Assembly: GCA_947632005.1 (NCBI GenBank)
Contig: CANRNU010000023.1
Coordinates: forward strand, 1-35,777
Length of the DNA: 35,777 bases
Source: an uncultured Oscillospiraceae bacterium
GTDB lineage: Bacteria; Bacillota; Clostridia; Oscillospirales; Oscillospiraceae
Reading direction: 5' to 3'
Positions 22,314-29,554 of the stretch are shown here, one piece after another; the first letter of the stretch is position 1, and every line of letters begins with the position of its first letter. The position numbers and the translations under genes are program-made. The notes beneath the pieces are model-generated. The model was not told the origin of the DNA. It made no database searches and saw nothing but the letters and a program-made list of their open reading frames with translations.

Positions 22314-23768
22314 ATGATCATTTCCGAAGTCATTGTTTTTATCGCGTATCTGGTATTCATGATCGGCATCGGACTGTGGTTCTTCGTGAAGAACCGGTCC
22401 GGCGGCGAGAAGGGGTACTTCCTGGGAGGCCGGCAGATGGGCCCCTGGGTCACGGCCCTCAGCGCCGGCGCCTCCGACATGAGCGCGTGGGTGCTCATGG
22501 GCATGCCTACCAGCATCTACGCACTGGGTCTGGGACAGATCTGGATCCCGGTGGGGCTGGCCATCGGCTATACCCTGAGCTGGATCTTTGAGGCGCCCCG
22601 GCTGCGCAAATTCTCCATCGTGGCCGACGACTCCATCACCATCCCCCAGTACCTGACACGCCGGTTCCTCTCGAAGTCCAAGGCCCTGCAGATCGTCTGC
22701 GCGGTCATCTTCCTGGTGGCGTACACCATCTACGCCGCCTCCAGTGTGAAGGCATGCGGGACCCTGTTCAGCACCGTGGTGGGCATCAAGGAGACCACCG
22801 CCATGTATCTGGCCGCCTTCATCATCATCAGCTACACCTTCCTGGGGGGCTTCTCCGCCGTGTGCTGGACCGACTTTTTCCAGGGACTGCTGATGCTGGG
22901 CGCGCTGCTGATCGCTCCCATTTTTGCCGCCTCCATGCTGGACCCCGGCGCGGCGGGCACGCTGCCGGAGGGATACATGAATCCTTTTACCAGCTGGCAG
23001 GACATCGTCTCCGGTCTGGGCTGGGGCATCGGCTACTTCGGCATGCCCCACATCATCATCCGGTTCATGAGCCTGGGCAGCCAGAAGGACCTGAAAAAAT
23101 CCGCCGCCATCGGCGTCACCTGGACCGTGCTCATCGTGCTGTTCGCCACCCTGGTGGGCGTCATTGGCCGCATGTTCCTGGGCTACGACGAGGCGATCGG
23201 CAACGGGGAGCTGGTGTTCATCACCATGACCCGCCGCATCTTCCCGGGCGTTATTTCCGGCATTTTGCTCTCCGCCGTTCTGGCGGCTTCCATGTCCACT
23301 GCCGACAGCCAGCTTCTGGCGGCGGCCTCCGCCTTTGCCAGCGACGTCTACAAGCCCGTGTTCCGCAAGAACAAGGCCGGGGACAAGGAGATGCTCTGGG
23401 CCGGACGGGTGGTGGTGGTCGTCATCGCCGTGGTGGCCCTCATCCTGGCCTCCGACCCTGACGCCGGGACCATCATGGGCCTGGTGTCCAACGCCTGGGG
23501 CGTGTTCGGCGCGGCCTTTGGCCCGGCCATCATGCTGAGCCTCTATTGGAAGCGTTTCACCTTCTCCGGCGCGGTGGCCGGCATCGTGGTGGGCGCGGCG
23601 GTGGACATCCTGTGGCTGGCGTATCTGTCCGGCACGGGGGTCTACGAGATCGTTCCCGGCGCGGCGGCGGGCCTCGTCGCGGCGGTGGCCGTCTCCCTCT
23701 GCTCCAAGGCTCCCGGCGGGGACGTGGAGCAGCTGTTCGACAAGGCCGTGGCCTACACTGAGGATTGA
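22314..23768 (+). CDS. putP: Sodium/proline symporter (PutP-like, SSS family)
   Basis: The 484-residue protein has about 13 transmembrane helices. It shows the sodium:solute symporter features of PutP: YFLGGRQMGPWVTALSAGASDMS near residue 35-57 (quoted in part: ALSAGASDMSAW), PRLRKFS, GGFSAVCWTDFFQG and the sodium-site segment SAVLAASMSTADSQLL. PutP imports L-proline with sodium. Proline and glycine are both Stickland electron acceptors, and this gene follows the glycine symporter on the same strand, suggesting a common role in amino acid fermentation or osmoprotection. Proline specificity is a family assignment. The reductase genes are not in this window. An intrinsic terminator follows at 23861-23895. 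Confidence 0.88.
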   Translation: MIISEVIVFIAYLVFMIGIGLWFFVKNRSGGEKGYFLGGRQMGPWVTALSAGASDMSAWVLMGMPTSIYALGLGQIWIPVGLAIGYTLSWIFEAPRLRKFSIVADDSITIPQYLTRRFLSKSKALQIVCAVIFLVAYTIYAASSVKACGTLFSTVVGIKETTAMYLAAFIIISYTFLGGFSAVCWTDFFQGLLMLGALLIAPIFAASMLDPGAAGTLPEGYMNPFTSWQDIVSGLGWGIGYFGMPHIIIRFMSLGSQKDLKKSAAIGVTWTVLIVLFATLVGVIGRMFLGYDEAIGNGELVFITMTRRIFPGVISGILLSAVLAASMSTADSQLLAAASAFASDVYKPVFRKNKAGDKEMLWAGRVVVVVIAVVALILASDPDAGTIMGLVSNAWGVFGAAFGPAIMLSLYWKRFTFSGAVAGIVVGAAVDILWLAYLSGTGVYEIVPGAAAGLVAAVAVSLCSKAPGGDVEQLFDKAVAYTED

Positions 23769-23860
23769 CCCGGCACAGACGCCCGTCTTTCGCTGCGCGG
23801 CCTCATTTTGCCGCCCCGCGGGAGAGGAAAGGCGCCCGGACAGCACGACATCAGATCACA

Positions 23861-23895
23861 AAAATGGCATGACCTTCGGGCCATGCCATTTTTTC
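23861..23895 (+). terminator. Intrinsic terminator after putP
   Basis: AAAATGGCATG (23861-23871) pairs with CATGCCATTTT (23882-23892), 10-base loop, followed by further T residues. Confidence 0.9.
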
Positions 23896-23988
23896 TTTGC
23901 TCCGCCCGGGAGGAAAAAGCACGGGGGATTTAAATCATTTTTCGTTTTCGCCGGTTATTCTTAAACAGAAAGAGAAAGCAGGTATCTC

Positions 23989-24501
23989 ATGAGCGACGAA
24001 GAGCTGGTCAAGAGAATACGCCAGGGCGATATGGCTGCGGAGGAGGAGCTGATCGACCGCTATTATGCTCCTGTGTTCCACTATTGCAGATGCTGCTGCG
24101 GGAACAGGGAAACGGCGGAGGACCTGACACAGGAGACCTTTTTGCGGCTGTTCAAGTCCCTCTCCGGCTACAGGGAAGAGGGGAAGTTCCGGGCATACCT
24201 TTTCCGGATCGCCAGGCACCTGTGCATCAATGAGGGCAAGAGGGTCCCCGCCTATCCGCTGGAAGACAGGGAGGACCTGCTGCGGGCGCGGAACGAAATG
24301 GAGCGCATAGAGGACCGGGACGAGCTCCGCCGCCTTATGGATGAGCTCCCGCCGGAACAGCGGGAGGCGGTCTTTCTCCGATTCGGCATGCAGTTCAGCT
24401 ATCGGGACATCGCAAAAGCGACGGGCTGCAATCTGCGCACGGCACAAAGCCGGGTCGCGTATGCTTTGAGAGCCATGCGAAAGGGGATGCGCTATGAATA
24501 A
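23989..24501 (+). CDS. ECF-type sigma-70 factor
   Basis: This 170-residue sigma factor contains only regions 2 and 4. Region 2 includes NRETAEDLTQETFLRLFKSL (about 39-58). Region 4 includes LPPEQREAVFLRFGMQFSYRDIA (quoted in part: LPPEQREAVFLRFG at about 118-131) and the recognition helix NLRTAQSRVAYALRAMR. ECF factors direct RNA polymerase to stress-type promoters and are usually held by an anti-sigma factor encoded next door. The following membrane protein overlaps this gene by 8 bases and has a cytoplasmic N-terminus, so it may be that partner. I find no convincing sigma-A promoter upstream (23900-23988). The AT-rich stretch GATTTAAATC and TTATTCTTAAAC may hold an autoregulated promoter. 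It heads a four-gene operon with an ABC transporter. Confidence 0.92.
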   Translation: MSDEELVKRIRQGDMAAEEELIDRYYAPVFHYCRCCCGNRETAEDLTQETFLRLFKSLSGYREEGKFRAYLFRIARHLCINEGKRVPAYPLEDREDLLRARNEMERIEDRDELRRLMDELPPEQREAVFLRFGMQFSYRDIAKATGCNLRTAQSRVAYALRAMRKGMRYE

Positions 24502-25267
24502 CAGACAGCTGAAAAAGCGCTTGAGAAGCTCCCTTCAGGGGATGATACGCCAGGAGCAGGACTTCGGACGAAAAGACGAGACGATCAGGCTCTGCGGGGA
24601 GATCATGCGGGGACAGACCGCCGTTCCGGCGGGGCCGCGGCTGGGCTTCTGGCAGTTTCTGGCAGGCGTGTTCCGGTTCACATGGGCGCCCATCGTGCTG
24701 TTTCAGACCGGCGCGCTGCTGCTGGCGGGGCTGTTCCTGGCCGGCGCGCCCAAGGAGCTGAGATACATCCCGGTCTATGTCCCCCTGTTCGTCCTTGCCG
24801 TCATCCCTGTGCTCTTTCAGGGGCAATACTTCGGGACGGGCGAGCTGGAGGCGGCCACCCGTTCCTCCGGGGCGCAGATCGTCCTGGCCAAGCTGGTCCT
24901 GTCGGGGGCGGCCAATCTCGTCTGCATGACCGTGCTGGTGCTGCTGGAGGTCCGCCTGCTCGGAGGACGGTCGGACCTGGGGCGGATCATCCTGTACTGC
25001 CTGGTGCCATATCTGGTCTGCGCAACCGTCCTGCTGCAGCTCATCCGCCGCCGGGAAAAGAACGGCATGCCGCGGGCCGTGGCCATGTCGCTGGGGTCCT
25101 GCCTCTTTTGGCGGCTTTCCTCCCGGGTGGCGCCGGGGCTGTATGAGGTGTCGGCGGCAGGGATATGGGCCGCCGGGTTCGCGGTGTTTTTGGTGTTCTT
25201 TGCAAGGGAGATATACTTCATCGTCAAAGCAGACAAGGAGGGAAAGATGTATGGAACTGTCCTTTGA
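24494..25267 (+). CDS. Polytopic membrane protein, possible anti-sigma/transport accessory
   Basis: The 257-residue protein has about 50 cytoplasmic N-terminal residues rich in K, R and Q (MNNRQLKKRLRSSLQGMIRQ). About six transmembrane helices follow: near WAPIVLFQTGALLLAG, VPLFVLAVIPVLF, GAANLVCMTVLVLL, YCLVPYLVCATVLL, VAMSLGSCLFW and AAGIWAAGFAVFLVFF. There is no zinc-binding HxxxCxxC anti-sigma motif, so assignment as an anti-sigma factor rests on position only. It overlaps the sigma gene by 8 bases (ATGAATAA) and the ATPase gene by 17 bases, so all are translated together. It could instead be an ABC-2 permease-like accessory subunit. No function is assigned with confidence. Confidence 0.65.
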   Translation: MNNRQLKKRLRSSLQGMIRQEQDFGRKDETIRLCGEIMRGQTAVPAGPRLGFWQFLAGVFRFTWAPIVLFQTGALLLAGLFLAGAPKELRYIPVYVPLFVLAVIPVLFQGQYFGTGELEAATRSSGAQIVLAKLVLSGAANLVCMTVLVLLEVRLLGGRSDLGRIILYCLVPYLVCATVLLQLIRRREKNGMPRAVAMSLGSCLFWRLSSRVAPGLYEVSAAGIWAAGFAVFLVFFAREIYFIVKADKEGKMYGTVL

Positions 25268-26117
25268 CCGCCTGACAAAGCACTACGGCAGCAAGATCGC
25301 GGTGGACCGGGTGAGCGCCAGGCTCACGCCCGGCGTCTATGGCCTGCTGGGGGCCAACGGCGCGGGCAAGACCACGCTTATGCGGATGCTGTGCGCCATC
25401 CTGGAATCCACCTCTGGGGAGGTGTTCTTCAATGGAGAAGAGGTAACGGGCATGGGCGCGGTCTACAGGGACCTGCTGGGCTATCTGCCCCAGGATTTCG
25501 GATATTACCCGGGTTATACTGCCGAAGAGTTTCTCTCCTACGTCGCCACCCTGAAGGGGATGCCCCGGGACATGGCCCGCAGGCGCATCCGGGAGCTGCT
25601 GGACACCGTGGGCCTGCAGGATGCCGGCAGGAAAAAGCTGCGGAGCTTTTCCGGGGGCATGAAACAGCGGGTGGGCATCGCCCAGGCCCTGCTGAACGAC
25701 CCGCAGGTGCTGATCCTGGACGAGCCCACGGCGGGCCTGGACCCAAAGGAGCGGGTGCATCTGCGCAATCTGCTGGCGGACTATGCCGGCGACCGGATCG
25801 TGGTCCTGTCCACCCACATCGTGTCCGATGTGGAGGCCATCGCAGACCAGGTGTTCATCATGAAAGACGGCCGGTTCATCCTGCGGGGCACCGTACCGGA
25901 GCTGGTCCACCGGGGGACGGGCAAGGTCTGGGAGCTGGCCGTTCCCAGGTCCCGGGCCCAGCTCTGGCAGGAGCGGGTCACGGTGGCCAACTTCCACTAC
26001 GAGGGAGAACAGGCGGTGCTGCGCATCGTCACGGACGAAAGGCCCGCGGCGGAGGCCATTCCCTGCCGGGCCACGCTGGAGGATCTGTATCTCTATTATT
26101 TTGGCAGGGAGGCGTGA
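25251..26117 (+). CDS. ABC transporter ATP-binding protein (ECF operon)
   Basis: The 288-residue nucleotide-binding subunit has Walker A GANGAGKTT (about 33-41), a Q-loop in LGYLPQDFGYYPGYT, signature FSGGMKQR (about 134), Walker B VLILDEPTAGLD and H-loop STHIVSDVE. A C-terminal extension of about 80 residues follows, typical of BcrA/DrrA-class exporters. The start at 25251 follows AAGGAGGG and overlaps the membrane protein gene; a longer open frame has no site of its own. It works with the permease encoded 1 base downstream. With the ECF sigma factor this resembles envelope- or peptide-stress responsive export modules of Firmicutes. Confidence 0.92.
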   Translation: MELSFDRLTKHYGSKIAVDRVSARLTPGVYGLLGANGAGKTTLMRMLCAILESTSGEVFFNGEEVTGMGAVYRDLLGYLPQDFGYYPGYTAEEFLSYVATLKGMPRDMARRRIRELLDTVGLQDAGRKKLRSFSGGMKQRVGIAQALLNDPQVLILDEPTAGLDPKERVHLRNLLADYAGDRIVVLSTHIVSDVEAIADQVFIMKDGRFILRGTVPELVHRGTGKVWELAVPRSRAQLWQERVTVANFHYEGEQAVLRIVTDERPAAEAIPCRATLEDLYLYYFGREA

Positions 26118-26118
26118 G

Positions 26119-27336
26119 ATGGAACTTTTTTGGCTGGAACACAAGAAACTCTGGCGGAAGGCCAGCGCGCGGGCCGCGGTGCTGCTTTGCTTTGCCTATA
26201 TCGTCATCTTCTGCGGTGTGCTCACCTATCAGTGGTTCGGGTTTGGCAGCAGCGATGACGTCACCAGTGCCTTCGGCAACAACTTTGACGGCTATGCCAT
26301 GATCCGCTCCTATCAGGCGCGGGCGGAGAGCTACGGGGAATACCTCACGGATGCGTCCTTTCAGCAGATGGTGCGGGATATCCAGGCGGACAACACCCGG
26401 GGCGTCTATTGGGAGCACCAGGACAGCCGCTCCTCGGTCAGCAGCTATCTTTCGCAGCTATACCCGGAGCTGGAGGACACGGAGGATCCCTTTCCCATCC
26501 TGATGGAATACTATGTGGACAGCGCCAAACTCACCGACTTCTACGGGCGGCGTCAGGCGGCGCTGGAGGAGTTCCTGCACCTTCAAGGCCAGGGGACCGG
26601 CGCGGAATGGGCGATGCTCCTGGCCATGAACGACAAGGTGGAAGAGCCTTTTCGGTTCGGATGGACGGCGGGCTGGCAAGACCTTCTGGGCAGCGCGCTG
26701 CCGGATATGGGCGTCATCATGGCGGTGTTTCTCGCCATCGCCCTGGCGCCGACCTTTTCAGGGGAGTGGCACAACGATACCGCCCCGCTGCTGCTGACCA
26801 TGGCCCGGGGCTGGCGGCGTCTGGCGCTGGCGAAAGTCCTCAGTGGACTGGCTTTCGCGGCGGAGCTATTCATGCTTCTGGCCGCGGGAGGCATCGCGGC
26901 ACAGCTTATCTATCTGGGCACAGCCGGATGGGACATGCCCATCCAGGTCATAAAGCTCCTTGCCGTGGCGCCCATGAATATGCTCCAGGCGGAGATCTAT
27001 GAGTACGCCTTCGCGCTGCTGGGCGCCATTGGCTTTGCCGGGGTGGTCATGCTCCTGTCGTCGCTGGTAAAAAGCAATGTCCTGTCCCTGCTTCTGAGTC
27101 TCGCGGCGGTGTATGGGCCGATGATAGCCGCCAACTACCTGCCCATGTGGGCCCAAAAGGCCCTGGACCTCATCCCTCTGGTGGGCAGCAGCGCGGACAT
27201 ATTCCGCACCAACACCTTCCATATCTTCGGCAAATACATCTGGTCTCCGTATCTGCTCATCACCGTCCCGGTCCTGATCGGCCTTGCGTGCACGCCCTTC
27301 GCCGTTCTGAAATGGTCCCGGCGGCAGCGGGCGTGA
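26119..27336 (+). CDS. ABC-2-type permease (ECF operon)
   Basis: The 405-residue permease has an N-terminal helix (RAAVLLCFAYIVIFCGVLTY, about 18-37), a large extracytoplasmic region rich in aromatic and charged residues (about 38-195), then five to six helices (MGVIMAVFLAIALAP; ELFMLLAAGGIAAQLIYL; FALLGAIGFAGVVMLL; LLSLLLSLAAVYGPMI; YLLITVPVLIGLAC) and a basic C-terminal end. This is the ABC-2 layout. The start at 26119 follows GGGAGG directly and comes 1 base after the ATPase stop. The extracytoplasmic domain may bind the substrate, which is unknown. A weak stem AAGAGG/CCTCTT at 27400-27416 is the only terminator-like structure after the operon. Confidence 0.85.
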   Translation: MELFWLEHKKLWRKASARAAVLLCFAYIVIFCGVLTYQWFGFGSSDDVTSAFGNNFDGYAMIRSYQARAESYGEYLTDASFQQMVRDIQADNTRGVYWEHQDSRSSVSSYLSQLYPELEDTEDPFPILMEYYVDSAKLTDFYGRRQAALEEFLHLQGQGTGAEWAMLLAMNDKVEEPFRFGWTAGWQDLLGSALPDMGVIMAVFLAIALAPTFSGEWHNDTAPLLLTMARGWRRLALAKVLSGLAFAAELFMLLAAGGIAAQLIYLGTAGWDMPIQVIKLLAVAPMNMLQAEIYEYAFALLGAIGFAGVVMLLSSLVKSNVLSLLLSLAAVYGPMIAANYLPMWAQKALDLIPLVGSSADIFRTNTFHIFGKYIWSPYLLITVPVLIGLACTPFAVLKWSRRQRA

Positions 27337-27425
27337 GCGCTGTTGGAGCGGCCCGCCTTTTTGCCGGCATGCTATCCCTGGGAGCAGCAGACACCGGGGA
27401 AGAGGGGCCGCCTCTTTCACACTTT

Positions 27426-27442
27426 ACACAAAAAATTTGTGT
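27426..27442. repeat. 7-3-7 palindrome upstream of T-box promoter
   Basis: ACACAAA (27426-27432) and TTTGTGT (27436-27442) are exact reverse complements separated by AAA. It is 33 bases upstream of the -35 box of the met promoter. It could be a regulator site or the remnant of a terminator, and no T run follows. Confidence 0.4.
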
Positions 27443-27474
27443 TCATTTCGGGGAAATCTTGACGTATCTGTCGG

Positions 27475-27503
27475 TTGACAGGGGGCGAAGCAGGGGATAT
27501 AAT
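27475..27503 (+). promoter_or_regulatory. Fully consensus sigma-A promoter of met operon
   Basis: -35 TTGACA (27475-27480), exactly 17 bases, then -10 TATAAT (27498-27503). Such a strong promoter fits an operon controlled afterwards by attenuation in the T-box leader. Confidence 0.92.
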
Positions 27504-27540
27504 AGCCACAACCTCCGAAGAGGTCCAATTGAATACCACA

Positions 27541-27799
27541 CCAAAGGCAGTGAAAAGAAGAGTAAGCGGAAAGGTTATGCCACAGAGAGCCCCGGCAGCT
27601 GGGAAGGGGTGCAGAGAGTCCGCCGAACATGGTCTTGGAGCCGCGTGGGCGATAGGTAGTCCGCGACGGGGGCGCCCGTTACAGCGCAGGGGTTTGATGG
27701 AACCCTCAAAGGCTTGTACCGCGAGGTGCAGGTGAAGCAAGGTGGTACCACGGCATACGATCGTCGTCCTTGAGTTTTTTCAAGGACGATTTTGTTTTT
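27541..27799 (+). ncRNA. T-box leader, probably tRNA-Met responsive
   Basis: Hallmarks in order: GAAAAGAAGAGTAAG (loop E 5' side), AGAGAGCCCCGG (27584-27595), distal stem-loop GGGAAGGGGTG, the specifier side GAACATGGTCTTGGAG (27625-27640), stem III and T-box AAGGTGGTACCACGG (27739-27753). The terminator stem is TCGTCCTTGA (27764-27773) with TCAAGGACGA (27780-27789), then TTTTGTTTTT. Uncharged tRNA stabilises the antiterminator and lets transcription continue. The specifier can be read as ATG (Met) or, one base earlier, CAT (His). The bulge TGGT pairs with discriminator A73, which suits tRNA-Met and not tRNA-His (C73). The genes downstream are metNIQ. Confidence 0.93.
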
Positions 27800-27810
27800 G
27801 TGAGGGAAAT

Positions 27811-28833
27811 ATGAGCGAGACGATCATCCGCATCGAGCATCTTTACAAGACCTTCGGCACCGGGGACGGGAAGGTGGAGGCCCTGCAGGACATCAACCTG
27901 GACATCCAAAAGGGCGAGATCTTCGGCATCATCGGCCTGTCCGGCGCGGGCAAGAGCACCCTGGTCCGGTGCATCAACCTGCTGGAGCGGCCTACCTCCG
28001 GCACGGTGACGGTGGACGGTCAGGAGCTGACCGCCCTGAAGGAAAAGGACCTGCGCAAAGCCCGCCGGGGCATGAGCATGATCTTCCAGGGCTTCAATCT
28101 TCTCATGCAGCGCACCAGTCTGCAGAACATCTGCTTCCCCCTGGAGCTGAGCGGCGGCAAGGGAGACAAGGCCGCCCGGGAGAAGCGGGCGAAGGAGCTG
28201 CTGGAGATCGTGGGCCTGCCCGACAAGGCGGACGCCTATCCGGTGCAGCTGTCCGGCGGCCAGAAGCAGCGCATCGCCATCGCCCGGGCCCTGGCCGATA
28301 ACCCCCAGGTGCTCCTGTGCGACGAGGCCACCAGCGCCCTGGACCCTACCACCACCCAGTCCATTCTGGACCTTCTGAAGAAGATCAACCGGGAGATGGG
28401 GGTCACCGTGGTGGTCATCACCCACGAGATGCGGGTGGTAGAGCAGATATGCGACCGGGTGGCCATCCTGGACGGCGGCGTTATCCAGGAGCAGGGGGAT
28501 GTCTCCGAGATATTCTCCAATCCCAGGACCGAGGCCGGACGGCGGCTGGTGATGCCGAACGGGGAGAAGATCCACGTCCTGCCGGAAAACCGGCTGGTGC
28601 GGCTGGCCTTCAACGGGACCACCTCCGGGGAGCCCATCATCGCGCGGCTGGCGGCGCAGCAGGGCATATGTCTCAACATCATCAGCGCCGACACCCGCAC
28701 CATCGGAGACAAGAGCTTCGGCACCATGGTGCTGGGCCTGCCCCAGGACGAGACCGAGGCGGCGAGAGCGCTCATCTACTTACGGGAGATACCCGGCGTG
28801 ACGGCAGAGGAGGTGACGGACCTTGTTCAGTGA
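27811..28833 (+). CDS. metN: Methionine ABC transporter ATP-binding protein MetN
   Basis: The 340-residue ATPase has Walker A GLSGAGKST (about 38-46), signature LSGGQKQR (about 147), Walker B VLLCDEATSALD, H-loop ITHEM and a C-terminal NIL/ACT-type regulatory domain (about 255-340, FNGTTSGEPIIARLAAQQ...). The NIL domain of MetN binds methionine and shuts the transporter down when intracellular methionine is high (transinhibition). The start at 27811 is preceded by TGAGGGAAAT. A longer frame reaches into the T-box terminator and is rejected. It overlaps metI by 11 bases. Methionine specificity is backed by the T-box discriminator analysis, but a related amino acid cannot be excluded. Confidence 0.92.
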   Translation: MSETIIRIEHLYKTFGTGDGKVEALQDINLDIQKGEIFGIIGLSGAGKSTLVRCINLLERPTSGTVTVDGQELTALKEKDLRKARRGMSMIFQGFNLLMQRTSLQNICFPLELSGGKGDKAAREKRAKELLEIVGLPDKADAYPVQLSGGQKQRIAIARALADNPQVLLCDEATSALDPTTTQSILDLLKKINREMGVTVVVITHEMRVVEQICDRVAILDGGVIQEQGDVSEIFSNPRTEAGRRLVMPNGEKIHVLPENRLVRLAFNGTTSGEPIIARLAAQQGICLNIISADTRTIGDKSFGTMVLGLPQDETEAARALIYLREIPGVTAEEVTDLVQ

Positions 28834-29512
28834 AAAAAACGTGCAGCTTTTGCAGAATATCGTCCACAGCGACCTGCTGGAGGCCATCGGCCAGACGCTG
28901 GTGATGACCTTTCTGCCCACGTTTTTGGCCTTTGCCATCGGCCTGCCCCTGGGCGTGCTGCTGGTGACAGGGGAGGAGCGGGGCATCCGTCCGCTGCCCA
29001 AGCTGCTGATGAAGGTAGTCAACGTCATCATCAATCTGCTGCGAAGCGTGCCGTTCCTCATCCTGATCGTGGTGGTCAGCCCCCTGTCCCGGTTCGTGGT
29101 GGGCACCACGGCGGGGCTGAAGGGTATGATCCTGCCGCTGACCATCGCGGCGTTCCCCTTCGTGGCGCGCATCGTGGAGACATCCATCCGGGAGATCGAT
29201 CAGGGGGTGATAGAGGCGGCCCAGGCTATGGGCGCCAGTCCTATGCAGATCGTGACCAAGGTACTGATCCCCGAGGCCAAGCCCGCGCTGCTGTCCAACT
29301 TCTTCGTGGCGCTGATCACCATCTTCGGCTACGGCGCCATGGCGGGCATCCTGGGCGCCGGCGGGCTGGGGTCCTTCGCCATCACCTACGGCCACTACCG
29401 CCGCAACGAGCTGGTCATGTGGACCATGGTGATCCTCCTGGTCATCCTGGTGCAGATATTCCAGAGCACCGGCAACATCATCACCAAACGGAGCGACAAA
29501 CGCATCCGGTGA
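28823..29512 (+). CDS. metI: Methionine ABC transporter permease MetI
   Basis: The 229-residue permease has about five transmembrane helices and the binding-protein-dependent EAA-type loop IEAAQAMGASPMQIVTKVLIPEA (quoted in part: EAAQAMGASPMQI near 135-147), which contacts MetN. Further family segments are RSVPFLILIVVV and AGGLGSFAITYG. The start is TTG at 28823, chosen because AGGAGGTG lies 7 bases upstream. It falls inside metN, giving an 11-base overlap and coupled expression. Confidence 0.93.
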   Translation: MFSEKNVQLLQNIVHSDLLEAIGQTLVMTFLPTFLAFAIGLPLGVLLVTGEERGIRPLPKLLMKVVNVIINLLRSVPFLILIVVVSPLSRFVVGTTAGLKGMILPLTIAAFPFVARIVETSIREIDQGVIEAAQAMGASPMQIVTKVLIPEAKPALLSNFFVALITIFGYGAMAGILGAGGLGSFAITYGHYRRNELVMWTMVILLVILVQIFQSTGNIITKRSDKRIR

Positions 29513-29554
29513 ATCATATTACAAAAAACTAAATTAAAAAAGGAGAATCCCAAA

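Noticed and set aside
27625-27640. Histidine T-box reading (codon CAT directly after GAA)
   Set aside because: The T-box bulge TGGT requires A73, unlike tRNA-His, and the operon encodes MetNIQ with a NIL domain. Kept as an open alternative in the findings.
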